Assembly: GCA_037045645.1 (NCBI GenBank)
Contig: JBAOIH010000006.1
Coordinates: 1-64,000, forward strand
Length of the DNA stretch: 64,000 nucleotides
Source of the DNA: Nocardioides sp.
GTDB lineage: Bacteria > Actinomycetota > Actinomycetes > Propionibacteriales > Nocardioidaceae
Reading direction: 5' to 3'
In this document: positions 53,928 through 61,879 of the stretch, in pieces
Position numbering within the stretch: the stretch's first letter is position 1
Layout of the letters: each line of letters starts with the position of its first letter
Notes under the pieces: model-generated
The model's input: only the letters and a program-made list of their open reading frames with translations
Told to the model about the DNA's origin: nothing
Database searches by the model: none
Position numbers and translations under genes: made by a program

Positions 53928-54776
53928 ATGGCTCGTGTTATGAGTGCGAAGAGAACCGTCCTGGCCGTCGCCAACCAGAAGGGTGGTGTTGCCAAGACCA
54001 CCAGTGTCGCCTCCATCGGCGCGGCGCTGGCCGAATTGGGCCATTCGGTCCTGCTCGTCGACCTCGACCCCCAGGCGTGCCTGACCTTCTCACTCGGCAT
54101 CGACCCCGAGGATGTGGACACGTCTGTCCACCACGTGCTGACCAAGGGCATCGACCCGGCCGAGGCGATCTTGGAGACAGAGGACGGAGTCGACCTGCTG
54201 CCTGCCACCATCGAGCTCGCGCGCGCGGAGTCGGACCTGCTGACCCGCACCGGCCGTGAGCACGTGATCAAGGGGGCGGTGGAGGATCTGGACGAGTACG
54301 ACTGGATCCTGCTCGACTGTCCGCCCTCGTTGGGCGTGCTGACCGTCGCCGCCCTCACCGCCGCAGACGGTGTGCTGGTGCCGTTGCAGTGCGAGACGCT
54401 CTCACATCGCGGAGTCGGACAGTTGCTCGACACCGTGCATGACGTGCGCCGCTTCACCAACCGTGGCCTGGAGGTCTGGGGCGTGCTACCCACGCTTTAT
54501 GACGGCCGCACCACGCACGCGCGTACGGTCCTCGAAACGATCTCCGACACCTATGACCTCGACGTGATCGAGCCGCCGATCCCCAAGACCATCAAGTTCG
54601 CCGAGGCACCGGCCGCCGGGCGTTCGATCCTGAGAACGTCCAAGTCCAGCAAGGGTGCGGTGGCCTACCGTGAGGTGGCCGAGAACCTCGTCAAGCGCAG
54701 CCAGCGCCCCAAGAAGCGCGCCACCAAGAAGGCTGCGAAGAAGACTTCCGCCAAGAAGGCAGCCGCCAAGTCGTGA
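53928..54776 (+). CDS. ParA/Soj-family ATPase with lysine-rich tail
   Basis: 282-aa ParA-type deviant-Walker ATPase: VANQKGGVAKTTS, DLDPQACLTFSLGID, ILLDCPPSLGVLT and VLVPLQCETLSHRG. It ends in an alanine/lysine repeat tail (KKRATKKAAKKTSAKKAAAK), like histone-H1 or HupB tails, which should bind DNA non-specifically. No ParB gene or parS-like site is adjacent, so it is not the chromosomal parAB locus; relatives position other cargo or act with SMC loaders. Starts at 53928 and 53940 are both possible. The stop overlaps the L,D-transpeptidase GTG (GTGA), so the two are translated together. Confidence 0.88.
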   Translation: MARVMSAKRTVLAVANQKGGVAKTTSVASIGAALAELGHSVLLVDLDPQACLTFSLGIDPEDVDTSVHHVLTKGIDPAEAILETEDGVDLLPATIELARAESDLLTRTGREHVIKGAVEDLDEYDWILLDCPPSLGVLTVAALTAADGVLVPLQCETLSHRGVGQLLDTVHDVRRFTNRGLEVWGVLPTLYDGRTTHARTVLETISDTYDLDVIEPPIPKTIKFAEAPAAGRSILRTSKSSKGAVAYREVAENLVKRSQRPKKRATKKAAKKTSAKKAAAKS

Positions 54777-55399
54777 CTGGTCCGCGACGCCTGCGTACGC
54801 TCGGCACGGCCGCTGCCGCGCTGGTCACGGTCGTCGCGGTCCTCGGCGGCCTGGGTTGGTTGCCCGGGTACGACGCGCGCGATCGGGCCGAAGTGCGACT
54901 GTCGGGAGCCGCCGCACAGCCCGCGGACGTCACCGGCAGGGAGCACCGGCGCTTGGCGCGTCGTCACCAGCATGCAGCCGAGCGTCGAACCGAGCGCCGA
55001 CTTCCGGCCGGCACCGGGGTGGGTCGTCGGATCGTCTTCGATCAGAGTCGGCAGCGGGTCTGGCTGGTCACGGGCACGCAGCGCGTACGCCGGACGTACC
55101 TCGTCTCGGGCAGCATCTATGACAACCTCCACCCGGGCGTCTACCGCGTCTACAGCCGTTCGCGTTGGGCCGTCGGTGTCGACGACTCGGGCGTGATGGA
55201 GTACTACGTGCGCTTCCTGCGCACCGCGCGTTCGACCATCGGATTCCACACCATCCCGCGCAGGCACGGCGTGGCTCTGCAGACGCCACGGCAACTCGGG
55301 ACGCCGCTCTCGCACGGCTGCATCAGGCAGCGCACCAGCGACGCGGTCGCCTTGTGGCGCTTCGCGCCGGTCGGCACCCGCGTCGTGGTCGTGGCCTGA
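54773..55399 (+). CDS. L,D-transpeptidase (YkuD domain)
   Basis: 208-aa secreted or membrane-anchored enzyme that crosslinks peptidoglycan stem peptides through meso-diaminopimelate. A hydrophobic N-terminal segment (LGTAAAALVTVVAVLGGLGWL) is followed by a basic linker and a YkuD domain: RIVFDQSRQRVWLVTG, VSRSRW-type strands, GFHTIPRRHG and the catalytic SHGCIRQ (His/Cys). The GTG at 54773 overlaps the parA stop. No Ig or LysM targeting domain is present, so it is a short form. The 3' end is convergent with the helicase gene, and AGCGAC/GTCGCT at 55408-55427 may terminate both. Confidence 0.9.
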   Translation: MTGPRRLRTLGTAAAALVTVVAVLGGLGWLPGYDARDRAEVRLSGAAAQPADVTGREHRRLARRHQHAAERRTERRLPAGTGVGRRIVFDQSRQRVWLVTGTQRVRRTYLVSGSIYDNLHPGVYRVYSRSRWAVGVDDSGVMEYYVRFLRTARSTIGFHTIPRRHGVALQTPRQLGTPLSHGCIRQRTSDAVALWRFAPVGTRVVVVA

Positions 55400-55407
55400 A
55401 CCTGGGT

Positions 55408-55427
55408 AGCGACGGGACTCAGTCGCT
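55408..55427. terminator. Possible bidirectional hairpin between ldt and the helicase gene
   Basis: AGCGAC at 55408-55413 pairs with GTCGCT at 55422-55427 around an 8-base loop and overlaps the stop of the helicase gene. No T-run on either side. Confidence 0.3.
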
Positions 55428-56993
55428 GGTCGGTGTCTCCGACTTCGCGCCACCGGAACTGCGACGGCGCCGACGGCGGCTGCGTGCCGGGCGGGTAACC
55501 CCGTCGTCTTGGCCCTCGACCTTCGGCGCGTCGGAGGATTCGGAGCCGTCGACCGGCCGTCCGCCACGCGAACGGGTCCGGTTGCGGTCACGCTTGGGCC
55601 GCTCGCTGCGCTCCCGGCGCGGTTCGCGGTCCTGGCGCGGTGCCGGGGGAGCCGGATCGACGATGCGGCCCTTGGTGCCCGGCGCGATGCCCTGGTCGTG
55701 GAAGAGGTGCTCGGAGGTCGAGTAGGTCTCCACCGGCTCCGGGAAGGGCAGGTCCAGGGCCTTGTTGATCATCTTCCAGCGGTGTACGTCGGCCCAGTCG
55801 ACCAGCGTGATCGCGGTGCCGCTTGCGCCCGCGCGCCCGGTGCGACCGATCCGGTGGACATAGGTCTTGTCGTCCTCGGGGCAGGTGTAGTTGATCACGT
55901 GCGAGACGCCGCGGACATCGATGCCGCGCGCGGCGACGTCGGTACAGACCAGCACCTGGATCTTGTCGTCGCGGAACTTCGTCAGCGCCTTCTCGCGTGC
56001 GATCTGGGCCATGTCGCCGTGCAGCGGTGCAGCCTTGAAGCCACGCTCTGCCAGGTCGTCGGCCACCCGCTGAGCCTGCCGCTTGGTGCGCGTGAAGACG
56101 ATCATCTTGTCGGCGTCCTCGGCCTGCAGGACGCGGCCGATGATCTCGGGCTTGTCGAGGTCGTGGGCCAGATAGATGTGTTGCGCGGTGGCGGGCACGG
56201 TCGAGTTCTCGTACGACGACTCGGCCCGGATGTTCATCGGGTGGCGCATGTGGGTGCGCGCCAAGGCCACGATCGCGGCCGGCATCGTGGCGGAGAACAG
56301 CATCGTCTGCCGGGTCTCGGGGGTGTGCTTGAGGATGCGCTCCACGTCAGGCAGGAAGCCCAGGTCGAGCATCTCGTCGGCCTCGTCCAACACCAGGGCG
56401 TGCACGTGGGAGATGTCGAGTGCGCCGCGGTTCATCAGGTCGATCAGGCGACCGGGCGTGCCGACGACGATGTCGACGCCAGAGTCGAGTGCGTCGAGTT
56501 GGGGTTCGTACCCGACGCCGCCATAGACGGTCAGCACCCGGAAGCCGCGGTCGGCGCCCGCCAGGGCGAGGTCGCCCGATACCTGCAGGGCGAGTTCGCG
56601 CGTCGGGGCGACGATCAGTGCCTGCGGCTTGCCCTGGGGGATCTCGGAGTAGTCTGGGTCCTTGGGCGCGATCGAGCGCTGGAGGACCGGGATGCCGAAG
56701 GCCAGCGTCTTGCCGGTGCCGGTGCGGGCCTGCCCGATCAGGTCGGTGCCCATCAAGGCGACCGAGAGGGTCATCTCCTGGATAGCGAAGGGGGTGGTGA
56801 TGCCTGCGCGCTCAAGCGCGTCGCAAATCTCGGGGAGCACCCCGAGGTCTCGGAAGGTGGTGATTTTCTTGTCGCTTTCGGTAAGTGTCCTGCGGCGGAC
56901 ACCCACGTCGAACAACGGGTGAGAGTCTGCCGCGCACATGCGGAGCGCGCCTGGCACACCGAGGCGGTGCGTCACTCGCGGCGCGCGGACCAT
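55419..56993 (-). CDS. DEAD-box RNA helicase (RhlE-like)
   Basis: 524-aa ATP-dependent RNA helicase. The Q-motif region TTFRDLGVLPEICDALERAGITTPFAIQ, Walker A ARTGTGKT, PTRELALQ, VGTPGRLID, the DEAD box in VLDEADEMLD, SATMP, and HRIGRTGRAG are all present. The C-terminal 110 residues are Arg/Pro/Ser-rich and probably bind RNA. It corresponds to Rv3211 and, with the ferritin-like, DUF3107, TetR and MoeZ genes that follow, reproduces the mycobacterial order. The first 30 residues before the Q motif are not family-like, so the true start may be a downstream codon such as that of LTESDKK. Divergent from the ferritin-like gene. Confidence 0.93.
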   Translation of the reverse strand: MVRAPRVTHRLGVPGALRMCAADSHPLFDVGVRRRTLTESDKKITTFRDLGVLPEICDALERAGITTPFAIQEMTLSVALMGTDLIGQARTGTGKTLAFGIPVLQRSIAPKDPDYSEIPQGKPQALIVAPTRELALQVSGDLALAGADRGFRVLTVYGGVGYEPQLDALDSGVDIVVGTPGRLIDLMNRGALDISHVHALVLDEADEMLDLGFLPDVERILKHTPETRQTMLFSATMPAAIVALARTHMRHPMNIRAESSYENSTVPATAQHIYLAHDLDKPEIIGRVLQAEDADKMIVFTRTKRQAQRVADDLAERGFKAAPLHGDMAQIAREKALTKFRDDKIQVLVCTDVAARGIDVRGVSHVINYTCPEDDKTYVHRIGRTGRAGASGTAITLVDWADVHRWKMINKALDLPFPEPVETYSTSEHLFHDQGIAPGTKGRIVDPAPPAPRQDREPRRERSERPKRDRNRTRSRGGRPVDGSESSDAPKVEGQDDGVTRPARSRRRRRRSSGGAKSETPTSD

Positions 56994-57018
56994 GCAGGTC
57001 GAGACCAGATTCTATCGG

Positions 57019-57024
57019 TAGGGT
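57019..57024 (+). promoter_or_regulatory. Candidate -10 for the ferritin-like gene (leaderless)
   Basis: TAGGGT lies exactly 6 bases upstream of the ATG at 57031, the same word and spacing as at 8272. Confidence 0.45.
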
Positions 57025-57030
57025 CCGACC

Positions 57031-57744
57031 ATGGCTGCATCAGCGTCAGACGGCGTCCCGGCGGACGGTTCGCTGGCATTCGAAGAACCTGGCTATCGCG
57101 AGGCCGTGGTCGACCTGCTCGGCGTGATCGCGTACGGCGAACTCTCCGCCTTCGAGCGCCTGGCCGAGGATGCCAAACTGGCGCCGACGCTGGAGGACAA
57201 GGTGGCGCTGGCCACGATGAGCGCCGCGGAGTTCGGCCACTTCCTGCCGCTGCGCGAACGGATCGAGGAACTCGGCTCCGACGCGTTCGAGGCGATGGCA
57301 CCCTTCCGCGAGGCACTCGACGCCTTCCACGCCAACACCGCGCCCAGTGACTGGTACGAGGGCTTGATCAAGGCGTACGTGGGGGACGGTCTGGCAGCCG
57401 ACTTCTATCGCGAGATCGCAGCGTCGCTGGATGTGCGTACGCGAGACCTGATCGTGTCGTCGCTGGCCGATGCCGGTGCCAGCGACTTCGTGGTCGAGCA
57501 CATCAGCGACGCGATCTCTCGCGACCCTCGGCTCGGGGGGCGTCTGGCCCTGTGGGGTCGGCGGCTGATGGGTGAGGCGCTGCTGCAGGCGCAGCGGATC
57601 GCGGCCGAGCGGGACTCACTGACGGCGTTGCTGGCCGGGGGAGTGGATCGTCCCGGGATGGACCTGGCCGCGATCGGACGGATGTTCACCCGGCTCACCG
57701 AGGCGCACACCGACCGGATGGGTCGCCTCGGCCTAGACGCATGA
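57031..57744 (+). CDS. Ferritin-like protein (MiaE-like, Rv3210c-type)
   Basis: 237-aa helical protein with a ferritin-like fold; YREAVVDLLGVIAYGELSAFERLAEDA, MSAAEFGHFLPLRERIEEL and ADFYREIAASLD carry the Glu and His residues that would bind a di-iron centre. It is annotated in relatives as tRNA-(ms[2]io[6]A) hydroxylase-like, but hydroxylase activity has not been shown in this group as far as I know. It is divergent from the helicase gene, as in mycobacteria. A triple 16-base repeat and a strong hairpin follow the stop. Confidence 0.85.
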   Translation: MAASASDGVPADGSLAFEEPGYREAVVDLLGVIAYGELSAFERLAEDAKLAPTLEDKVALATMSAAEFGHFLPLRERIEELGSDAFEAMAPFREALDAFHANTAPSDWYEGLIKAYVGDGLAADFYREIAASLDVRTRDLIVSSLADAGASDFVVEHISDAISRDPRLGGRLALWGRRLMGEALLQAQRIAAERDSLTALLAGGVDRPGMDLAAIGRMFTRLTEAHTDRMGRLGLDA

Positions 57745-57792
57745 GGACTGGGATGTCTGGGGACTGGGACGCCTAGAGACTGGGACGCCCAA
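57745..57792. repeat. Three 16-base tandem repeats after the ferritin-like gene
   Basis: GGACTGGGATGTCTGG, GGACTGGGACGCCTAG and AGACTGGGACGCCCAA follow each other without gaps, directly after the stop codon. Divergence between units is 3-4 bases. Confidence 0.8.
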
Positions 57793-57798
57793 AGAGAA

Positions 57799-57830
57799 CA
57801 GCGCCCGCCCCTCGAAAGGGACGGGCGCTG
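57799..57830. terminator. Strong hairpin between convergent genes
   Basis: CAGCGCCCG pairs with CGGGCGCTG, then after one mismatch CCCT pairs with AGGG around a CGAA loop. It lies between the ferritin-like gene and the convergent GlsB-like gene, and could terminate both. It lacks a T-run. Confidence 0.6.
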
Positions 57831-57857
57831 AGTGCCCCATGATTCAGACGGTGGTGA

Positions 57858-58133
57858 TCAAGCGTTGGTCTTCGCTCGGCCGGTCACAGTAGCGGCGATC
57901 ATCACCAGCACCGCGGCAACCGCGATCTGCCACACGTGGCGCCACCAGTCGATTCCGTTGGTGTCGGGGTCGAAGAACTGCGAATAGAGGAACGTGCCGA
58001 TCAGCACGCCGCCGATGCCGCAGATGATCGTGAGCCACAACGGGATGGAGTCGCGGTGACCAGGGGCCACGAACTTGCCGAGGAGGCCGATGATCGTGCC
58101 GCCGATGAGCGCCCACAGGATTGCACTAAGCAT
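57858..58133 (-). CDS. GlsB/YeaQ/YmgE family membrane protein
   Basis: 91-aa protein with three hydrophobic helices and the glycine-rich pattern of transglycosylase-associated proteins (SAILWALIGGTIIGLLGKFV, WLTIICGIGGVLIGTFLY). It starts at the ATG at 58133 with AAAGGAAG upstream. These proteins are stress-inducible in other bacteria; their function is not settled. An upstream in-frame extension exists but is hydrophilic and not family-like. It is 142 bases from the DUF3107 gene on the same strand. Confidence 0.87.
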   Translation of the reverse strand: MLSAILWALIGGTIIGLLGKFVAPGHRDSIPLWLTIICGIGGVLIGTFLYSQFFDPDTNGIDWWRHVWQIAVAAVLVMIAATVTGRAKTNA

Positions 58134-58275
58134 GGGGTTGGTCTTCCTTTCAGTGGTTGACCGGAGATCTCCCCGGTCAGCCTGGCGACGCACGCCGCCG
58201 GGCGAGATTCCAGTCTCCCACTGCTCACCGGAATGAAACCACCCGAGAGCAGGGGATTTGGCAAGCGCGTCGCGC

Positions 58276-58500
58276 TCAGCTGCGGAAACCGACGTGACCG
58301 GAGACCCCGCCGCCGATCTCGACGTACGCGATCTTGTCACCGGGCACGATCACGGTGCGCCCGCGGACATCCTGGAGCACCAACAACGAGCCGGGCTCGC
58401 TGACCGCCTTGGCAACCTGGTCCTCGAGGGAGTCGGGCTTGTCGTTCGAGTCCAGGACCAACTCGCGTGGGCCGTGCTGGACTCCGATCTTGATCTCCAT
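58276..58500 (-). CDS. DUF3107 family protein
   Basis: 74-aa protein (MEIKIGVQHGPRELVLDSN, VLQDVRGRTVIVPGDKIAYVEIG) of the actinobacterial DUF3107 family, corresponding to Rv3208A/TB9.4. Small beta-rich fold; function unknown. GGAACCC-type spacing with GAAAGGAACCC before the ATG gives a good ribosome binding site. It follows the TetR gene by 9 bases and is surely cotranscribed with it. Confidence 0.9.
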   Translation of the reverse strand: MEIKIGVQHGPRELVLDSNDKPDSLEDQVAKAVSEPGSLLVLQDVRGRTVIVPGDKIAYVEIGGGVSGHVGFRS

Positions 58501-58509
58501 GGGTTCCTT

Positions 58510-59133
58510 TCAGTGCTCGTCCGTGCGCGGATAGCCACGGATGCCTCGCCACGCTAGCCCGGCCACCAACGCGGCTGCGTCGGCCTGCGACAACTTGCCG
58601 CCGGACGAGAGCCAGAACCGCGCGGACACCTGCGCCATTCCGACCAACGACACCGCCAGCAGGCGCGAGGCCTCGGCAGGCAGTCCGGTGTCCTCGGCGA
58701 TCACCTCGGCGATCAGCGCCGAGCACTCGGTGGTGACGCGCTCGATCTGGTCGCGTACGGCGGGTTCGTTGGTCAGGTCGGACTCGAAGACCAGGCGGAA
58801 CGCACCCGCGTCGTGGGCGACATAGGAGAAGAACGCCTCGACGGTCGCGCCCACGCGTTGCTTGTTGTCCTGTGTCGACTCCAGCGCCATGCGGCAGTTG
58901 TCGATGATCGTGTCGCACGAGGTCTCCAGCAGCGCGAGGTACAACTCGAACTTGCCCGGGAAGTGCTGATACAGCACCGGCTTCGACACCGCGGCGGCCT
59001 CGGCGATCCCGTCCATCGCGGCTGCGTGGTAGCCCTGGGCTACGAAGACCTCGAGCGCAGCCTCGAGAAGCTGTGCCCTGCGTTGCTGGCGCGGCAGTCG
59101 TACGCCTCGCGGGCGGTCGTCGCTGATGCTCAC
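58510..59133 (-). CDS. TetR-family transcriptional regulator (Rv3208-type)
   Basis: 207-aa repressor-type protein. The N-terminal helix-turn-helix is QLLEAALEVFVAQGYHAAAMDGIAEAAAVSKPVLYQHFPGK-like, with the recognition helix in SKPVLYQHF; the remaining 150 residues are an alpha-helical ligand domain. It is the orthologue by position of Rv3208, a conserved regulator whose ligand is unknown. A perfect 16-base palindrome lies 15 bases upstream of the start at 59149-59164 and is the likely autoregulatory operator. The regulator may also act on the divergent moeZ gene. Confidence 0.93.
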   Translation of the reverse strand: MSISDDRPRGVRLPRQQRRAQLLEAALEVFVAQGYHAAAMDGIAEAAAVSKPVLYQHFPGKFELYLALLETSCDTIIDNCRMALESTQDNKQRVGATVEAFFSYVAHDAGAFRLVFESDLTNEPAVRDQIERVTTECSALIAEVIAEDTGLPAEASRLLAVSLVGMAQVSARFWLSSGGKLSQADAAALVAGLAWRGIRGYPRTDEH

Positions 59134-59148
59134 GACCGCGCAGCCTAC

Positions 59149-59164
59149 GTGACTCGCGAGTCAC
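59149..59164. promoter_or_regulatory. Probable TetR operator palindrome
   Basis: GTGACTCG/CGAGTCAC is a perfect 16-base palindrome in the 172-base gap between the divergent tetR and moeZ genes, 15 bases from the tetR start codon. The half-site TGACTCG is of the type bound by TetR dimers. Confidence 0.65.
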
Positions 59165-59238
59165 ATCGTCTGCGACTCCCGCTGTCCGGATGCCGGTCGT
59201 GGCGGGGGTGATCGACATGGGCAGGAGACGATGGGAAG

Positions 59239-59259
59239 AACCACGACGTGTGCGTGGTT
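59239..59259. promoter_or_regulatory. Inverted repeat in the moeZ leader
   Basis: AACCACG and CGTGGTT are separated by 7 bases, 47 bases before the moeZ start. It may be an operator or an RNA hairpin in the leader. Confidence 0.35.
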
Positions 59260-59305
59260 GGGCCAAGACCGTCCAAACCCACCACAACTTTTCAGAGGAG
59301 CCCTC

Positions 59306-60505
59306 GTGTCCTTCGCGCCGCTCGTGGAGCCCGCCGACTCGCTTTCCATCGAGGAGGTCCGCCGCTACAGCCGGCACCTGATCATTCCCGACGTCGGGAT
59401 GACGGGACAGAAGCGGCTCAAGAACGCCAAGGTGCTCGTCATCGGCGCTGGCGGCCTCGGCTCGCCCGCGCTGCTCTACCTGGCCGCGGCAGGCGTGGGC
59501 ACGCTGGGCATCGCGGAGTTCGACGAGGTGGACGAGTCCAACCTTCAGCGCCAGGTGATCCACGGCCAGTCCGACATCGGCAAGTCCAAGGCAGTCTCGG
59601 CCAAGGAGTCGATCCTCGAGGTCAACCCGCTCGTCAACGTGGTCTTGCACGAGGGGCGCCTGGAGAACGACAACGTCAAGCAGGTCTTCGAGGGCTATGA
59701 CCTGATCATCGACGGCACCGACAACTTCGCCACGCGCTACATGGTCAACGACGCGGCGTACTTCCTGGGCATCCCCTATGTCTGGGGCTCGATCTATCGC
59801 TTCGACGGCCAGGCCAGCGTCTTCGCGCCGATGCTCGGTGAGGACCTCCCGTGCTATCGCTGCCTCTACCCCGAGCCGCCCCCGCCGGGCATGGTGCCGT
59901 CGTGCGCCGAGGGCGGCGTACTCGGCGTCCTGTGCGCCGCGATCGGCGCGATCCAGGTCAACGAGGGCATCAAGTTGCTGACCGGCATCGGTGAGCCGAT
60001 CGCCGGCAAGCTGATGATCTACGACGCGCTGGAGATGGAATACCGCAAGCTGCGCGTACGCAAGGACCCCAACTGCGCGCTGTGCGGCGAGCACCCCACG
60101 GTGACCGACCTGATCGACTACGAGACCTTCTGCGGTGCCGTCTCCGACGAGGCCGCCGAGGCCGCGGTCGGCTCCACGATCTCGGTCACCCAGCTCGAGT
60201 CGATGCTCAAGGAGCGCGAGGAGGGTACGCGCGACTTCGTCCTGATCGACGTACGCGAGCCCAACGAGTTCGAGATCAACCAGATCCCCGGTGCGGTGCT
60301 GATCCCCAAGGGAGAGTTCCTCAACGGCAACGCCCTGGAGCAGTTGCCGCAGGACAAGCAGGTCGTGCTGCACTGCAAGAGCGGCGTACGGTCGGCCGAG
60401 TGCCTGGCGATTGTGAAGGGCGCCGGCTACGCCGACGCCGTCCACGTCGGCGGCGGGGTCGTGGCCTGGGTCAACCAGATCGACCCGAGCCAACCCTCCT
60501 ACTGA
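59306..60505 (+). CDS. moeZ: Sulfur-carrier adenylyltransferase/sulfurtransferase MoeZ
   Basis: 399-aa fusion of a ThiF/MoeB/E1-like adenylyltransferase and a rhodanese domain. It activates the C-terminal glycine of small sulfur carriers (MoaD, CysO, ThiS-like) and transfers sulfur. Visible are VIGAGGLGSPALLYLAAAGV, DGTDNFATRY, zinc cysteines CYRCLYPE and CALCGEH, and the rhodanese active-site loop HCKSGVRSAE with cysteine. The GTG at 59306 follows AGAGGAG. It is the counterpart of Rv3206c beside TetR/DUF3107. Its last 7 bases overlap the convergent DUF1116 gene. Confidence 0.95.
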   Translation: MSFAPLVEPADSLSIEEVRRYSRHLIIPDVGMTGQKRLKNAKVLVIGAGGLGSPALLYLAAAGVGTLGIAEFDEVDESNLQRQVIHGQSDIGKSKAVSAKESILEVNPLVNVVLHEGRLENDNVKQVFEGYDLIIDGTDNFATRYMVNDAAYFLGIPYVWGSIYRFDGQASVFAPMLGEDLPCYRCLYPEPPPPGMVPSCAEGGVLGVLCAAIGAIQVNEGIKLLTGIGEPIAGKLMIYDALEMEYRKLRVRKDPNCALCGEHPTVTDLIDYETFCGAVSDEAAEAAVGSTISVTQLESMLKEREEGTRDFVLIDVREPNEFEINQIPGAVLIPKGEFLNGNALEQLPQDKQVVLHCKSGVRSAECLAIVKGAGYADAVHVGGGVVAWVNQIDPSQPSY

Positions 60506-61879
60506 GCAGCTGACAGTTCGGCGAGCCGGGCCAACGCCTTCGAGAAGATCTCCGCGGGCGGGGTGACGAGTCCGGCGCCGACCTGTCCGACGCCCGCGAT
60601 CCGACCGGCCATGCCGGTATTGATCTGCGGCAGGATGCCGGTGCGGCAGACCAGTGACACGTCGATCCCCGTCGGCGTGCCCTGGAACTCCAACACCGGC
60701 ACCGACCAGCGCGGGTTCTCGGCCAGGGTGATCTCGTGCATCCGCCGGGTGGTCGCGAGCGCATCCGGCACACTGCCGCCGACGAAACGTACGATCGCCG
60801 GCGCCGTCGCCATCGCGAACCCGCCGATGCCTGCGGTCTCGGTGATCGCCGAGTCGCCGATGTCGGGATTGGCGTCCTCGGGGCCGTAATCACCGAGAAA
60901 CAGACCGTCGGCCAACTGCGCAGGTCCGGTGAACCATTCGTCGCCGGTGCCCGACACCTGGATGCCGAAGTCGGTGCCGTTGCGTGCCATCGCGACCACC
61001 ATCGTCGAGCCGGGCACATCGCGACCGGCGTCGAGGGCGAAGCTTGCAGGCGGGCATCGCCAGGTTGAGGAAGAAGTGGTCGTTGCCGCCGATGAACCGC
61101 ATCGCCTGTGCCACATCGGCCGCGTCGCGACCGCTGGTCACCATCGCGGGCGCGAGATCGCGCAGCAACATCAGCGTGCCCGCGCGGTTGCGGTTGTGTG
61201 CCTCGTCGCCCATCTGCAGCATCTGGGTGAGGATGCCGGTGACATCGACGGGATCCGTCGACCGCACTGCCGTCTGGAGCAGCGGGCCGAGCACCCCGCT
61301 CATCCAGCGCAACCGGTCGAGCACCTCGGGGGCGTACGCGCCGTAGCGCAGCACCTTGCCCAGGCCCTCGTTGAGCGAGCAATACGTACGCCGCCCGCTC
61401 TCTGGGTCTTCCAGGACCCACATCCACATCGACGGTGTCACCACACCGGCCATCGGGCCGACGGTGCTGTGGTGGTGGCACGGCTCGAGCGAGACGCTCG
61501 TGCCCGACTCGAAGAGGGCCTCGGCGTCCTCGGGGTCGTCGACCAGTCCCTCCAGGGCGGCACCGCCCATCAAGGCCCCACGCATGGGACCGGATGCGCG
61601 CGACCACTCCAGTGGGGGACCGGCGTGCAGGAACTGCCCAGGTTCCAGGCCGAGCACCTCACTGGCCGGCGCCACGTCCACCAGATGGGCGGTGACGGCC
61701 AGCATCGCCTCGACCGCGCGGCGGTTGGCTGCCGTACGCCGAGGGTCGGTGGCAACGGCGGCGAGGTCACTTTCGGTGCCGGGCATCGGGGGACGCCAGT
61801 CGACCCGGGTGACCTGGACGGACTGGGCGGCGACGGCGTCGGCGAACATGTCGGCCCCGACGTTGACTACCTGGGTCAT
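60499..61879 (-). pseudogene. DUF1116 protein (AllG/YlbE-like, oxamate carbamoyltransferase subunit), frame broken by one extra base
   Basis: The N-terminal part from the ATG at 61879 (TQVVNVGADMFADAV, GPMRGALMGGAALEG, ILTQMLQMGDEAHNRN, FIGGNDHFFLNLAMPA) and the C-terminal part (ALDAGRDVPGSTMVVAMARNG, FGIQVSGTGDEWF, ILPQINTGMAGRIAGVGQ) are in different frames. Removing one base at the AGCT at 61041-61044 restores 459 aa reading PACKLALDAGRD, the length of DUF1116. In E. coli this protein is one of three subunits (AllFGH) that convert oxamate carbamoyl groups to carbamoyl phosphate at the end of anaerobic allantoin breakdown. Its start overlaps the FdrA stop (ATGA). Confidence 0.85.
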
